From: Dysosmobacter acutus
GTDB lineage: Bacteria > Bacillota > Clostridia > Oscillospirales > Oscillospiraceae
DNA length: 64,000 bases
Reading direction: 5' to 3'
NCBI RefSeq assembly: GCF_018919205.1
Contig: NZ_JAHLQN010000001.1
Span: forward strand, 2,294,001-2,358,000
Positions 34,553 to 42,966 of the stretch are shown piece after piece; the stretch's first letter is position 1, and each line of letters opens with the position of its first letter. The position numbers were made by a program, and so were the translations under genes. The notes under the pieces were generated by a model. The model was not told the origin of the DNA, did not search any database, and saw only the letters and a list, made by a program, of their open reading frames with translations.

Positions 34553-35533
34553 TCATTCGCCCAGCCAGTCGAAAAAGCCGGTCTGTTTCCCTTCCAGCAG
34601 CGTCTTTGCCGCGCAGAGCATCTGGGCCGCGTCCGCCCGGGTCACCTGCTCGCTCATCTTCGTGCTGCCGAAGCTCCCGGTGGCCAGCACATTCACCGAC
34701 TCCATGTTGCCCACGGCCTGGGCCGCCCAGGAGGGCACGCTGTCCCGGTCGGCGTACCAGGTTTCCACGTCTACGTCGCTGACGGAGAGCACCCGGTTCA
34801 AAATGGTGGCGGCTTCGTTGAAGCTGATGGGGGAATTCGCGGAAAATACCACGCCCGCGTCCGTGGTTACGCCCCGGATCACGCCCTCTTCCACAGCGGC
34901 CGTTGCATAGGACTTGGCCCAGGTGGGGATGGCTTCATCGTCGGAAAATCCGGTGAGATTCACAGCCTCTTCCGCAGCAAGGCCGGCGGTCTCCATGGTC
35001 ATGGCCAGGAATTCGCCCCGGGATACGGCGCGGTCCGGCTCAAAGAAATAGCTGCCGCCCACGTTGGCGCCGGTGAATACGCCGCACTCCGCCAGGCGGA
35101 TCGCCGCGGTCTGGGCGGCAGAGCCCTCCAGGTCGGCGTAAGTGACCGGGGTCTTGGCTTTGGTCACAGTGATCTTCACCGTGGCGGGAGACGAGGTTTT
35201 GCCGTCCGCATCGGTGGCGGTGTAGGTGAAGCTGTCGCTGCCGGTCTTCTCCGACGTGTAGGTGAAGCTGTCGCCCTCCACCGTGACGGTGCCCTTTTTG
35301 GGCTCGTCCGCCAGAGCGTAGGTCACGCCCTCCGTGTTGCTCTGGAATTGGCCGGTGTAGGGGACGCCGCGGTAGGCGCTGATCTCCAGCTCCCTGGCGA
35401 TGGGCGCGCCCTCCGCCGCTGCGGGCGCCTCCTCCTTGGGCTGGATTCCAAACAGAGCCGCGGCCGGCTGGGTGGTCAGCATTGCCAAAGTGAGGGCCAG
35501 GAAAAGGCTCATTTGCCATCTGAACTGTTTCAA
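34553..35533 (-). CDS. Secreted S-layer-homology (SLH) protein with an Ig-like domain
   Basis: 326 residues from a TTG start 7 bases after CAGGAGGT. A signal peptide (QFRWQMSLFLALTLAMLTTQ) is followed by an Ig/cadherin-like beta domain with TATDADGKTSSPATVKI and then SLH repeats (ECGVFTGANVG with VSRGEFLAM; EGVIRGV; ESVNVLATG with VTRADAAQML). SLH repeats bind pyruvylated wall polymers, so the protein is expected at the cell surface. Longer in-frame starts upstream (to 35698) lack a ribosome site. Confidence 0.85.
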   Translation of the reverse strand: MKQFRWQMSLFLALTLAMLTTQPAAALFGIQPKEEAPAAAEGAPIARELEISAYRGVPYTGQFQSNTEGVTYALADEPKKGTVTVEGDSFTYTSEKTGSDSFTYTATDADGKTSSPATVKITVTKAKTPVTYADLEGSAAQTAAIRLAECGVFTGANVGGSYFFEPDRAVSRGEFLAMTMETAGLAAEEAVNLTGFSDDEAIPTWAKSYATAAVEEGVIRGVTTDAGVVFSANSPISFNEAATILNRVLSVSDVDVETWYADRDSVPSWAAQAVGNMESVNVLATGSFGSTKMSEQVTRADAAQMLCAAKTLLEGKQTGFFDWLGE

Positions 35534-35720
35534 AACGAATACCTCCTGTTTGATTTGGATAGAAGTATTGTTTTCCACAGCTGCAAAAACTATGCGCGCG
35601 TATGCGTCTGCGAGCGGCGTGCCAAGCATGCGGCCACGTGCAGTCACGACCGGAACTTTCCCGCCCGCAAGGGAACTGCCCGCTTTTTTTGCTGACAAAT
35701 CTGGTTTGAACTGCCAAAGC

Positions 35721-36875
35721 CTATCGGTTCCGCAGCCAGTCCGGCAAAGACCGCTTCTTGATGCCGGACACCACGCCCATGGCGCAGAAGAGTGTCACAA
35801 CCGAGGACCCGCCGTAGCTGAAAAATGGCAGCGTCAGCCCGATCACCGGCATGACAAAAAGGCACATTCCGATATTTTCCACCGTTTGAAAGATCAGCAT
35901 GGCCGCCATGCCCACGCAGATATAGGCCGACATCCTGGTCTTTGCCCGCTTGGCCACCATCAGGCACCGGACGATGATGGCGGCCAGGATGAGGATGATC
36001 CCAAGGCAGCCCAACATCCCCAGCTCCTCTCCGGCCACGGAGAAAATGAAGTCCGTCCAGCGGGCGGGAAGGGACCCGTCATAGCGCGCCTGCGTCTGGG
36101 TGCCGTTCAAAAAACCCTGGCCGGTCAGCTGCCCGGAGCCAAGGGCCAGCAGGCTGCGTGTCTGCTGCCATCCCTTCCCCAGGGGGTCATAGGAGTGGTC
36201 AAAAAGGACGATGAACCGCTCTTTCATATAGGAGGGGATCAAATCCATGGCCCAGAGCGCCGTAATGCCGCCGCCGGCCGCGGCGAAGGCCAGTACGAAC
36301 CACCGCAGCGCCACACCCGCCGCAAAAGCCATGCAGATGAAGATAAAGACATACACCAGGGCGTTGCCCATATCGCTGGAGATCACATAGTAATAGCCGC
36401 ACAGCAAAATGGTGTGGCCGCCGATGAATGCAATGGCGCTGATGGATTTTAAATCCCGCTTCTCCTCCTGGAGCCACTGAAGCTGCCGGGCCAGCAGGAT
36501 GGAGAAAGTGATTTTAATGAACTCCGCCGGGCCGATGTTCACCGGCATCCCCGGGAAATGCACCCATGCCCGGTTTCCATAGACCTCCTTGCCGAAAGGG
36601 ATCAGCAGCAGGATGAACACCACATTGAAGGCCACCAGCCACTTCCACTTCTTTGACAGCTCCTCGATGTCCACCATGGAGAAGAAAATATAGCACAAAA
36701 TCCCGATACAGAGCGCCGCCGCCTGGACCACCACATATCGGTAGGTGTCCTTGTAGCGGGTGGCGCTGTAGATCAGGGCCAGGCCGTAGCATGTGGCCGT
36801 ACAGCACAGCGCCAGCAGGACCAGGTCGGCCTGCTGAATAAAATCAGATATAATGCTCTTTAGACGAGTGAACAT
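35721..36875 (-). CDS. rodA: RodA/FtsW/SpoVE-family peptidoglycan glycosyltransferase
   Basis: 384 residues with about ten membrane segments. The SEDS signature GTQTQARYDGSLPARWTDF and FIFSVAGEELGMLG, then FFSYGGSSVVTLF, are complete. The family polymerises lipid II and works with a class B PBP. The form is closer to RodA than FtsW, but the SEDS subtypes are hard to part by eye. The start at 36875 (after GGAG) was preferred over an upstream ATG at 36941. Confidence 0.9.
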   Translation of the reverse strand: MFTRLKSIISDFIQQADLVLLALCCTATCYGLALIYSATRYKDTYRYVVVQAAALCIGILCYIFFSMVDIEELSKKWKWLVAFNVVFILLLIPFGKEVYGNRAWVHFPGMPVNIGPAEFIKITFSILLARQLQWLQEEKRDLKSISAIAFIGGHTILLCGYYYVISSDMGNALVYVFIFICMAFAAGVALRWFVLAFAAAGGGITALWAMDLIPSYMKERFIVLFDHSYDPLGKGWQQTRSLLALGSGQLTGQGFLNGTQTQARYDGSLPARWTDFIFSVAGEELGMLGCLGIILILAAIIVRCLMVAKRAKTRMSAYICVGMAAMLIFQTVENIGMCLFVMPVIGLTLPFFSYGGSSVVTLFCAMGVVSGIKKRSLPDWLRNR

Positions 36876-36931
36876 GACACGCTCCATCTCATTATCTTTT
36901 GGCATCTTCCATATTCTGGCCGTGATGGTAT

Positions 36932-36960
36932 AGTATACCACAGGCTGGGTTTTCTGTAAA
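36932..36960 (-). promoter_or_regulatory. Promoter of rodA
   Basis: On the minus strand TTTACA (36960-36955) and TATACT (36937-36932) are spaced by 17 bases. The -35 lies in a direct repeat TTCTGTAAAC (36952-36961 and 36967-36976, plus-strand reading) whose spacing is 15 bases. Confidence 0.65.
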
Positions 36961-37006
36961 CCAACATTCTGTAAACAAGCTTTTCCTTTTCAACCGGGCT
37001 GCATTG

Positions 37007-37015
37007 TGATATACT
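37007..37015 (+). promoter_or_regulatory. Extended -10 promoter of tsaE-tsaB-upp
   Basis: TGATATACT provides a TGn extension and a TATACT box about 34 bases before the tsaE start. The -35 is weak, as usual for extended -10 promoters. Confidence 0.5.
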
Positions 37016-37048
37016 ATTTTGCCGAACAGGAATTGAGGAGGGTGGGCA

Positions 37049-37504
37049 ATGGAGTATCTTTCCCACAGCGAGGCAGAGACAGAGCGGATCGGAGAGGCGC
37101 TGGGCGCTCGGCTCCGGCCGGGAACCGTGCTGGCGTACCGGGGCGGCCTGGGAATGGGCAAGACCGCCTTTACCCGGGGGCTGGCCAGAGGCCTGGGGTG
37201 CTCCGGACGGGTCACCAGCCCCACGTTTACAATTGTGAACGAATACGAGGGCGCCGTTCCCCTCTTTCACTTTGACATGTACCGGCTGGAGGACTCCGAC
37301 GCCCTTTTCGACATTGGGTGGGAGGATTATCTGGACCGGCGCGGCGTCTGCGCCGTGGAGTGGAGCGAGCGGGTGGCCGACGCCCTGCCGCCCGGCACCC
37401 TCTGGGTGGAGCTGCGGCGCCATCCGGAGCAGGAGGACTGGCGCATCATCACGGTTACAGGAGGACAAGACCATGAAATTACTGGCTCTGGAGACATCGG
37501 CTAA
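37049..37504 (+). CDS. tsaE: tRNA t6A synthesis ATPase TsaE
   Basis: 151 residues, the P-loop ATPase that assists TsaB-TsaD in forming t6A on tRNA. Walker A RGGLGMGKTAFTRGLARGLG, then TSPTFTIVNEYEG and FHFDMYRLED, are the TsaE signatures. Preceded by GAGGAGGGTGGGCA. It overlaps tsaB by 32 bases. The tsaC function is supplied by the fused gene at 26004. Confidence 0.95.
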   Translation: MEYLSHSEAETERIGEALGARLRPGTVLAYRGGLGMGKTAFTRGLARGLGCSGRVTSPTFTIVNEYEGAVPLFHFDMYRLEDSDALFDIGWEDYLDRRGVCAVEWSERVADALPPGTLWVELRRHPEQEDWRIITVTGGQDHEITGSGDIG

Positions 37505-38186
37505 GGCCGTCTCCGCCGCCGTGGTGGAGAACGGCTGCGTGCTGGCCTCCGCCTACCAGTGCGTGGGGCTGACCCACAGCCGCACGCTGATGCCCATGGT
37601 GGAAGCCATGCTGTGCAGCAGTGAGCTGTCCCTTGCCGACCTGGACGCCATCGCCGTGGCCGCCGGCCCCGGCTCTTTCACCGGCATCCGAATCGGCATC
37701 GCCGCCGCCAAGGGCCTGGCCTGGGCCAGGGAGCTGCCCTGCGTGGGCGTTTCCACCTTGGAGGCCATGGCCCAGGGGGTCGCCCACCTGGACGGTGTGA
37801 TCGTCTGCGCCATGGACGCCCGCCGCGCCCAGGTCTACAACGCCCTCTTTGAGGCAAAGGACGGCGTTTTGACCCGGCTCTGCCCCGACCGGGCCATCTC
37901 TTTGGAGGAGTTGGGCGGTGAATTGAAAACTTGCAAAAAAAACAAAATCATAGTTGGAGACGGCGCGCAGCTGTGCTATAATGATTTGTCGAAAAATGGG
38001 ATTGGCTGCCGCATGGCCCCCTCCCGTCTGGTGATGCAGCACGCCGTGGGCGTGGGCATCGTGGCCGAACGCATGGCGCAGGCGGGGCAAACCGTCGCTG
38101 CCCAGGACCTGAAGCCGGTCTACCTGAGGTTATCCCAGGCGGAGCGGGAACGAAACAAAAGAATAGGAGCTGTCCAACATGAATGA
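37473..38186 (+). CDS. tsaB: t6A synthesis protein TsaB
   Basis: 237 residues, an ASKHA-fold partner of Tsa[21 protein letters not shown] and [20 protein letters not shown] are diagnostic. The start follows GGAGG inside the tsaE frame. Unlike the common order tsaE-tsaB-rimI-tsaD, the next gene is upp; tsaD is not in this window. Confidence 0.95.
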   Translation: MKLLALETSAKAVSAAVVENGCVLASAYQCVGLTHSRTLMPMVEAMLCSSELSLADLDAIAVAAGPGSFTGIRIGIAAAKGLAWARELPCVGVSTLEAMAQGVAHLDGVIVCAMDARRAQVYNALFEAKDGVLTRLCPDRAISLEELGGELKTCKKNKIIVGDGAQLCYNDLSKNGIGCRMAPSRLVMQHAVGVGIVAERMAQAGQTVAAQDLKPVYLRLSQAERERNKRIGAVQHE

Positions 38187-38811
38187 AAACGTGCATGTCC
38201 TGAACCACCCCCTCCTTCAGCACAAGCTGACCATTTTGCGCAATGAAAATACCAGCACAAAGGACTTCCGTGAGCTGGTCTCCGAGATCGCCATGTTGAT
38301 GACTTATGAGGCGACCCGCGACCTGCCCCTGGAGGAGGTCACGGTTAAGACCCCCGTGGACACAGGCACCTTCCAGACCCTCTCCGGAAAAAAGATGGCC
38401 ATTGTCCCCATCCTCCGGGCGGGCCTCGGCATGGTGGACGGCGTGCTCAAAATGATTCCCGCCGCCCGGGTGGGCCACATCGGCCTGTATCGGGACCCGG
38501 CCACGCTGAAGCCTGTGAAATACTACTGCAAGATGCCCGCGGACATCGCCAGCCGGGATGTGCTGATCGTGGACCCCATGCTGGCCACCGGCGGCTCCGC
38601 CTCCGCCGCCATCACCTTCATGAAGGAATACGGCTGCAAGCACATCAAGCTGATGGACGTGCTGGCCGCTCCGGAGGGGATTGAGCGCATCCAGCAGGAG
38701 CACCCCGATGTGGAGATCTATGTGGCGGCTGTGGACAGCCATCTGAACGACCACGGCTATATTGTCCCTGGCCTGGGAGACGCAGGCGACCGCATCTTCG
38801 GCACCAAGTGA
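38179..38811 (+). CDS. upp: Uracil phosphoribosyltransferase
   Basis: 210 residues; salvages uracil to UMP with PRPP. The PRPP loop is [16 protein letters not shown], and the C-terminal [13 protein letters not shown] closes the uracil pocket. It overlaps the tsaB end by 8 bases, so it is translated from the same mRNA. Confidence 0.97.
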   Translation: MNENVHVLNHPLLQHKLTILRNENTSTKDFRELVSEIAMLMTYEATRDLPLEEVTVKTPVDTGTFQTLSGKKMAIVPILRAGLGMVDGVLKMIPAARVGHIGLYRDPATLKPVKYYCKMPADIASRDVLIVDPMLATGGSASAAITFMKEYGCKHIKLMDVLAAPEGIERIQQEHPDVEIYVAAVDSHLNDHGYIVPGLGDAGDRIFGTK

Positions 38812-38813
38812 GG

Positions 38814-38850
38814 AAAAGCGCCTCCGTCCTGTGACGGGGGCGCTTTTTTA
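38814..38850 (+). terminator. upp terminator
   Basis: Fifteen-base stem (one G-U pair) AAAAGCGCCTCCGTC / GACGGGGGCGCTTTT around CTGT, followed by a T run. Confidence 0.9.
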
Positions 38851-38856
38851 TCGCCT

Positions 38857-39516
38857 TTACAGCACGTAAAAATACACGGCCAGATAGTGGAAAAAGGATC
38901 CGGCCAGGATCAGCAGGTGGAACAGCTCGTGGAACGTCCACTCTGCGGAGAAGTTGGGCCGCCTGACGGCATAGAATACCGCGCCCACCGAATAGCACAG
39001 CCCGCCCAGCGCGATCAGCGTCAGGCAGGGCTGCCCTATGGTCAGAAAATCCCTTGCCACAAAGACCACCGCCCACCCCATGATGAGGTAGAGGACTGTG
39101 GACAGCACCCGGGGCGCGTTGATCCAGAGCAGTTTGAGCAAAATACCCGCGATGGCCACACCCCAGAGCACCAGGCAGAACCGCTGCCCCTTGGGCTGAG
39201 GCAGCAGCACCAGGGAAAAGGGCGTGTAGCTGCCGGCAATGAGCACATAGATCATGCTGTGATCCATCTTCCGCAGCACTCGCTTGACGCCCCCGCTGGT
39301 GATATCGCCGGGATAAAAATGATACACCGCGCTTGACGCATACAGCGCGATCATGGAGAGACAGAAGCACATGGCCGCCGAGACGGCCATGGCGGAGCCG
39401 TCGCCGCTTGCGGCACGCGCCAAAAATAAAAATCCTCCTATCAGCGCAAGCACCGCGCCCAGCGCATGGGTTCCGCAGCTGACCGGGTCCTGTGCATTGT
39501 GAAACAACTTAGCCAT
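38857..39516 (-). CDS. Hemolysin III/PAQR-family membrane protein
   Basis: 219 residues with seven membrane segments. The family histidines are seen in GTHALGAVLA, SAVYHFYPGD, and the final FHELFHLLILAGSFFHYL, with an Asp in RKMDHSMIY. These resemble the zinc site of PAQR hydrolases. Bacterial members are often called YqfA or hemolysin III and their function is not settled. The ATG at 39516 follows GGGGGAAATCAT. Confidence 0.9.
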   Translation of the reverse strand: MAKLFHNAQDPVSCGTHALGAVLALIGGFLFLARAASGDGSAMAVSAAMCFCLSMIALYASSAVYHFYPGDITSGGVKRVLRKMDHSMIYVLIAGSYTPFSLVLLPQPKGQRFCLVLWGVAIAGILLKLLWINAPRVLSTVLYLIMGWAVVFVARDFLTIGQPCLTLIALGGLCYSVGAVFYAVRRPNFSAEWTFHELFHLLILAGSFFHYLAVYFYVL

Positions 39517-39647
39517 ATGATTTCCCCCGACTCGTAATATAGTATTAATTATTATATTACATCGTTTTAAAAAATATTTCAAGTGGGATTCAGCTTTTCT
39601 CACAGGTATTTTATCCCGATTCAGGCGCGGATACGCGTCGGACCCGA

Positions 39648-39681
39648 AAGTAAAGAGCCACGGCTGACGCCGTGGCTCTTT
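39648..39681 (-). terminator. Terminator of the lipoprotein gene
   Basis: Thirteen-base stem AAAGAGCCACGGC / GCCGTGGCTCTTT with a four-base loop and short T run on the minus strand. Confidence 0.85.
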
Positions 39682-39683
39682 GT

Positions 39684-40919
39684 TCAATATAAAACGTAGG
39701 ATTGCAGGGCTTCCGCGTCTATGTCGTAAATGGCATAGTAATGCCTTGAGTCATACTCATTGCTGATAAGCAGCAGGGTGTTTTCATCGATCTGGATGCC
39801 CTCCTGTTCCAGCCATTGGGTGTGCTGATTGGCCCAGGATATCTCCTCAATGCGCTCAAACCCCTCCGGAACGTCATTGAGCAGTTGGATTACCCCTTTT
39901 TCATGGGTCTGGAAGGAAAAGACCAACTCCTCCCCTGTCAGTCCGGCGCTGGCGGTTCCGCTCTGATTCCATATCCGGTATGTACAGTCCTCTCCGGCCC
40001 GGCGGGCCATTTCCTCCACATGGGCTACCCAGGGCCGGGCCGCCTCGTCCCAGAGGATGGACATATCCCGCTCAGCGTGATCCTCTTTCCAGCCGCTCCA
40101 ATTGCTCAGGGAGATATCGCTTCCGTCGGTCACAAGGAAGCTGTAGGTGTTCTCCGCAATCCCGGCGCCCAGGTCATCTCCCTGGCCGCGGGTCGCGTCA
40201 CAGCGCCATAAAAACCGGTCCGCGCCGTTCACTGGCTCATAGATCACATCCGTGAGCACCGCCCCGCCTCCGGCGGCTGTATTCAGGATCCGCAGCTGGC
40301 ATGGGACGCCAAGGCCTACCTTTTTCAGGAATTCATCCATGGCCGCTCCGTTTTCCACGCCCTTGGGGCCGCTGACAAGGCAGCCGTCCCTATCCTCCGG
40401 CCCATAGTCGCGGCTCAGCTCCTCAAGCGGCAGGAAGCCGTAAGGCGTTTCGGCGGTGATGGGGCTTTCGCCTATGGCAAATTCCGCGGCGTAGTGCTTA
40501 CCGCACAGTTCCATGACAATACGGAACACCCCTTCTTCAAAGCCGGTCAGGTCGTAATTGGAAAGGCGGCAGCGCAGCGCGGCGGTTCCCCCGGCGGGAA
40601 TGGTCAGGGACTCCTCCGGCCAAAGGGCCGATTCGCGCTCCGTCAGCTGACGCCAGCCGCCGTCTATGGAGGTCTCTATTTCAAAAGCCCCGCCGGACTC
40701 CGCGTCCGTCCCGGTCAGGTTGTCCAGGAAAATTGTGACCTCCTCCACCGACGAGTCGTAGGCCGGCCACTCGGAGGAAAGGCGGAACGCCTCTCCCATG
40801 TCCTGCTCTCCATAAGGGCTCTCCTCCAGACCGCTCTCCACCGGGCCGGGAGTCTTCGCGCACCCTGTCAGCCACACCGCCAGGCCAGCCGCCAGCCAAA
40901 GGGCAAGAAACCGCTTCAT
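39684..40919 (-). CDS. Lipoprotein of unknown function
   Basis: 411 residues. MKRFLALWLAAGLAVWLTGC gives a lipoprotein signal, with the lipid Cys at residue 20. The mature part has an Ig-like segment with alternating strands, then LPLEELSRDYGPEDRDGCLV, a pattern I associate with clostridial lipoproteins but cannot name. The start at 40919 follows GAGGTG; an ECF-type promoter lies upstream. Not linked to a neighbour by operon. Confidence 0.75.
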   Translation of the reverse strand: MKRFLALWLAAGLAVWLTGCAKTPGPVESGLEESPYGEQDMGEAFRLSSEWPAYDSSVEEVTIFLDNLTGTDAESGGAFEIETSIDGGWRQLTERESALWPEESLTIPAGGTAALRCRLSNYDLTGFEEGVFRIVMELCGKHYAAEFAIGESPITAETPYGFLPLEELSRDYGPEDRDGCLVSGPKGVENGAAMDEFLKKVGLGVPCQLRILNTAAGGGAVLTDVIYEPVNGADRFLWRCDATRGQGDDLGAGIAENTYSFLVTDGSDISLSNWSGWKEDHAERDMSILWDEAARPWVAHVEEMARRAGEDCTYRIWNQSGTASAGLTGEELVFSFQTHEKGVIQLLNDVPEGFERIEEISWANQHTQWLEQEGIQIDENTLLLISNEYDSRHYYAIYDIDAEALQSYVLY

Positions 40920-40958
40920 TCGTCCATACACCTCTTCAATCGTATGCAATACAATCAT

Positions 40959-40987
40959 TAGACGATCAAAAACTGGAAAATGTTTCA
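40959..40987 (-). promoter_or_regulatory. Candidate ECF-sigma promoter for the lipoprotein gene
   Basis: On the minus strand TGAAAC (40987-40982) and CGTCTA (40964-40959) are 17 bases apart, like the AAC/CGTC layout of ECF promoters. Transcription would start about 33 bases before the ATG. An ECF sigma gene lies at 46126 in this window. Confidence 0.4.
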
Positions 40988-41074
40988 TGAGTCTTTCGGT
41001 CAAACTGCACAAATAATTTCCTCTATTTTCTCCCTGTCCCTCCCGCCTCCCTTGGATTCCCACCGGAAAAAAGA

Positions 41075-41103
41075 TTGCAATTCGCGGCAAAACACAGTAT
41101 AAT
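41075..41103 (+). promoter_or_regulatory. Promoter of ssnA-ygfK
   Basis: TTGCAA (41075-41080) and TATAAT (41098-41103) with a 17-base spacer. The start site near 41110 gives a 163-base leader with an intrinsic terminator in its middle. Confidence 0.75.
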
Positions 41104-41109
41104 AAAGCC

Positions 41110-41217
41110 ACAATCCAAGACTGATAGCTGTAACGAAGTGCTGTGCGCACGGGCTGAACACTATCACTCAGCTGCTGCTCGAGTGTATCAAACCAACCGG
41201 GGTTTGATACATTTTTT
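41110..41217 (+). ncRNA. Candidate attenuator or riboswitch leader of ssnA
   Basis: A strong intrinsic terminator (stem TGTATCAAACC / GGTTTGATACA, 41184-41194 and 41201-41211, then six T) sits between the promoter and the gene. Upstream, TGATAG (41122-41127) can pair with CTATCA (41161-41166), enclosing a GTGC/GCAC hairpin (41138-41150). The same TGATA could instead pair with TATCA in the terminator's left arm, giving a possible switch. I could not match it to a purine, Moco, THF or other aptamer I know. No leader peptide with a ribosome site is visible. Confidence 0.45.
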
Positions 41218-41272
41218 CTTACCTCAGGCAGCGGTTTGCCCATTCAACAACAGACATAAAGGAGGCCATCGT

Positions 41273-42613
41273 ATGTATTTACTGGCAAACGGAAAACTGA
41301 TCACCCGCGACAGCGACCTTCCCTATCTGGCCGACGGCGGTGTTGTCACCGACGGCGGCAGGATCATTGATGTGGGCGAAACCGTTAGGCTGAAGGAGGC
41401 GTACCCCCAGGCGGAATTTGTGGACGCCCGGGGTGGGGTCATCATGCCTGGCCTGATCAACGCCCACACACACATCTATTCCGCCCTGGCCCGGGGCCTG
41501 TCCATCCAGGGCAACAACCCCACCAATTTCTTTGAGGTGCTGGACGGCACCTGGTGGGCCATCGACCGCCACCTGGACCTGGAGGCCACCCGCGCCTCCG
41601 CCCAGGCCCTTGTGATCGATTCCATCAAGCAGGGCGTCACCACCATTTTCGACCACCACGCCTCCTATTGCCAAATTCCCGGATCGCTGATGAAAATTGC
41701 CGAGGTGACCCGGGAATACGGTATGCGCGCCTGCCTCTGCTACGAGGTCTCCGACCGGGACGGCGAGAAGAAATCCCTCCAGGCCGTGCGGGAAAACGCC
41801 GACTTCATCGCCTACTGCGAGCAGGAGAAGAGCGACATGCTCAAAGCCATGTTCGGCGGACACGCCCTGTTCACCATCTCCGACAGGACCTTTGAGCGCA
41901 TGGAAGCCGCCAACGGCGGACGGGTGGGGTATCACATCCACGTATCCGAGGGCATGAACGATGTGTACGACAGTTTGCAGACCTACGGCCGGCGTCCGGT
42001 CCAGCGGCTTCAGGACCACGGCATTCTGGGACCAAGGACCATCCTTGGCCACTGCATCCATGTGAGCACCGCCGAGATGGACCTCATCCGCGCCACCGAC
42101 ACCATGGTGGTCAACAACCCCGAATCCAACATGGGTAACGCCGTGGGCATCTCCCCCATCCTGCCCATGTACCGCAAGGGCATCCTCCTTGGCATGGGCA
42201 CAGACGCCTACACCAACGATATGCTGGAGTCGCTGAAGGTGGCGCTGTGCTCCCAGCGGCACAATGCGTGCCTGCCCAACGTGGCCTGGTGCGAGGTGAC
42301 GGATATGCTCTTTAAGAACAACGCCAAAATTGCCAACCGTTCCTTTGAAGCGCCATTGGGCGTCCTGAAGGCCGGGGCCGCGGCGGATGTGATCGTCATG
42401 GACTACAAGCCCTTCACGCCCTTTGGCAGCGACAACATCGACGGCCACATGCTCTTCGGCATGACCGGACGACAGTGCCAGACCACTATGATCAACGGCA
42501 GGCTCCGCATGGTGGACCGGGAGTTGGTGGACATCGACGAGGAGGCCGTCAACGCCCACGTCCTTGAAAGCGCCAAGCGGCTCTGGGGCCAGCTGAATCA
42601 CTGCACCTATTGA
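41273..42613 (+). CDS. ssnA: SsnA-type amidohydrolase
   Basis: 446 residues of the amidohydrolase superfamily. The metal-binding HTHIYSALARG (HxH) follows the first beta strand; later ligands are in YHIHVSEGMND, LGHCIHVS and MGTDAYTNDM. Size and neighbour match SsnA, named from E. coli, where ssnA lies beside ygfK. It should deaminate or hydrolyse a purine-like or aminated heterocycle; the exact substrate is not established. GGAGG precedes the ATG. Confidence 0.9.
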   Translation: MYLLANGKLITRDSDLPYLADGGVVTDGGRIIDVGETVRLKEAYPQAEFVDARGGVIMPGLINAHTHIYSALARGLSIQGNNPTNFFEVLDGTWWAIDRHLDLEATRASAQALVIDSIKQGVTTIFDHHASYCQIPGSLMKIAEVTREYGMRACLCYEVSDRDGEKKSLQAVRENADFIAYCEQEKSDMLKAMFGGHALFTISDRTFERMEAANGGRVGYHIHVSEGMNDVYDSLQTYGRRPVQRLQDHGILGPRTILGHCIHVSTAEMDLIRATDTMVVNNPESNMGNAVGISPILPMYRKGILLGMGTDAYTNDMLESLKVALCSQRHNACLPNVAWCEVTDMLFKNNAKIANRSFEAPLGVLKAGAAADVIVMDYKPFTPFGSDNIDGHMLFGMTGRQCQTTMINGRLRMVDRELVDIDEEAVNAHVLESAKRLWGQLNHCTY

Positions 42614-42615
42614 GT

Positions 42616-42933
42616 ATGGGGGATACGCAGGCCAAAGAGCTCCGGCTGGAGTTCATCCAATATTTAAACAGCCACTATCACTACGCGCGGCCCGGCAACA
42701 TGGCAAGCAATGTGCTTTACACCTATTACCATGACATCGGCATGCCGTTTGGGGATATCTTTTCCAGCAGCCGCTCCATGGATGCCGCCCGGCAGCTGCT
42801 GGAGTCCCATTTTGCCGCCATTGGCCGCAAGGACCCAAAAGGCCACGCCGCCGTCCACTACGGCTGCTGGCTGAAGTTTCGGGAGTTTCTTCAGGCTTCC
42901 GGACGCACTGTGCCTGATGGCGCCGCCCGCTGA
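42616..42933 (+). CDS. 105-residue protein of unknown function between ssnA and ygfK
   Basis: A soluble protein with no signal or membrane segment; the translation shows YLNSHYHYARPGN and HAAVHYGCWLKFREFL. It may begin at ATG 42616 or at TTG 42610, which overlaps the ssnA stop as TTGA; no strong Shine-Dalgarno is seen, so translational coupling to ssnA is likely. I do not recognise the family. Its place between two functionally linked genes suggests a small accessory or subunit for either one. Confidence 0.7.
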   Translation: MGDTQAKELRLEFIQYLNSHYHYARPGNMASNVLYTYYHDIGMPFGDIFSSSRSMDAARQLLESHFAAIGRKDPKGHAAVHYGCWLKFREFLQASGRTVPDGAAR

Positions 42934-42966
42934 GGAAGATACCGACGTTTGAGGAGGAAACGGATT

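Noticed and set aside
32744-35695. 983-codon open frame on the plus strand
   Set aside because: It lies opposite murF, ddl and the SLH gene, all with family motifs. Antisense frames stay open here because of high GC content.
41110-41217. Purine, THF or molybdenum-cofactor riboswitch ahead of ssnA
   Set aside because: The conserved core sequences of these classes that I know cannot be found; only a generic leader with a terminator can be claimed.
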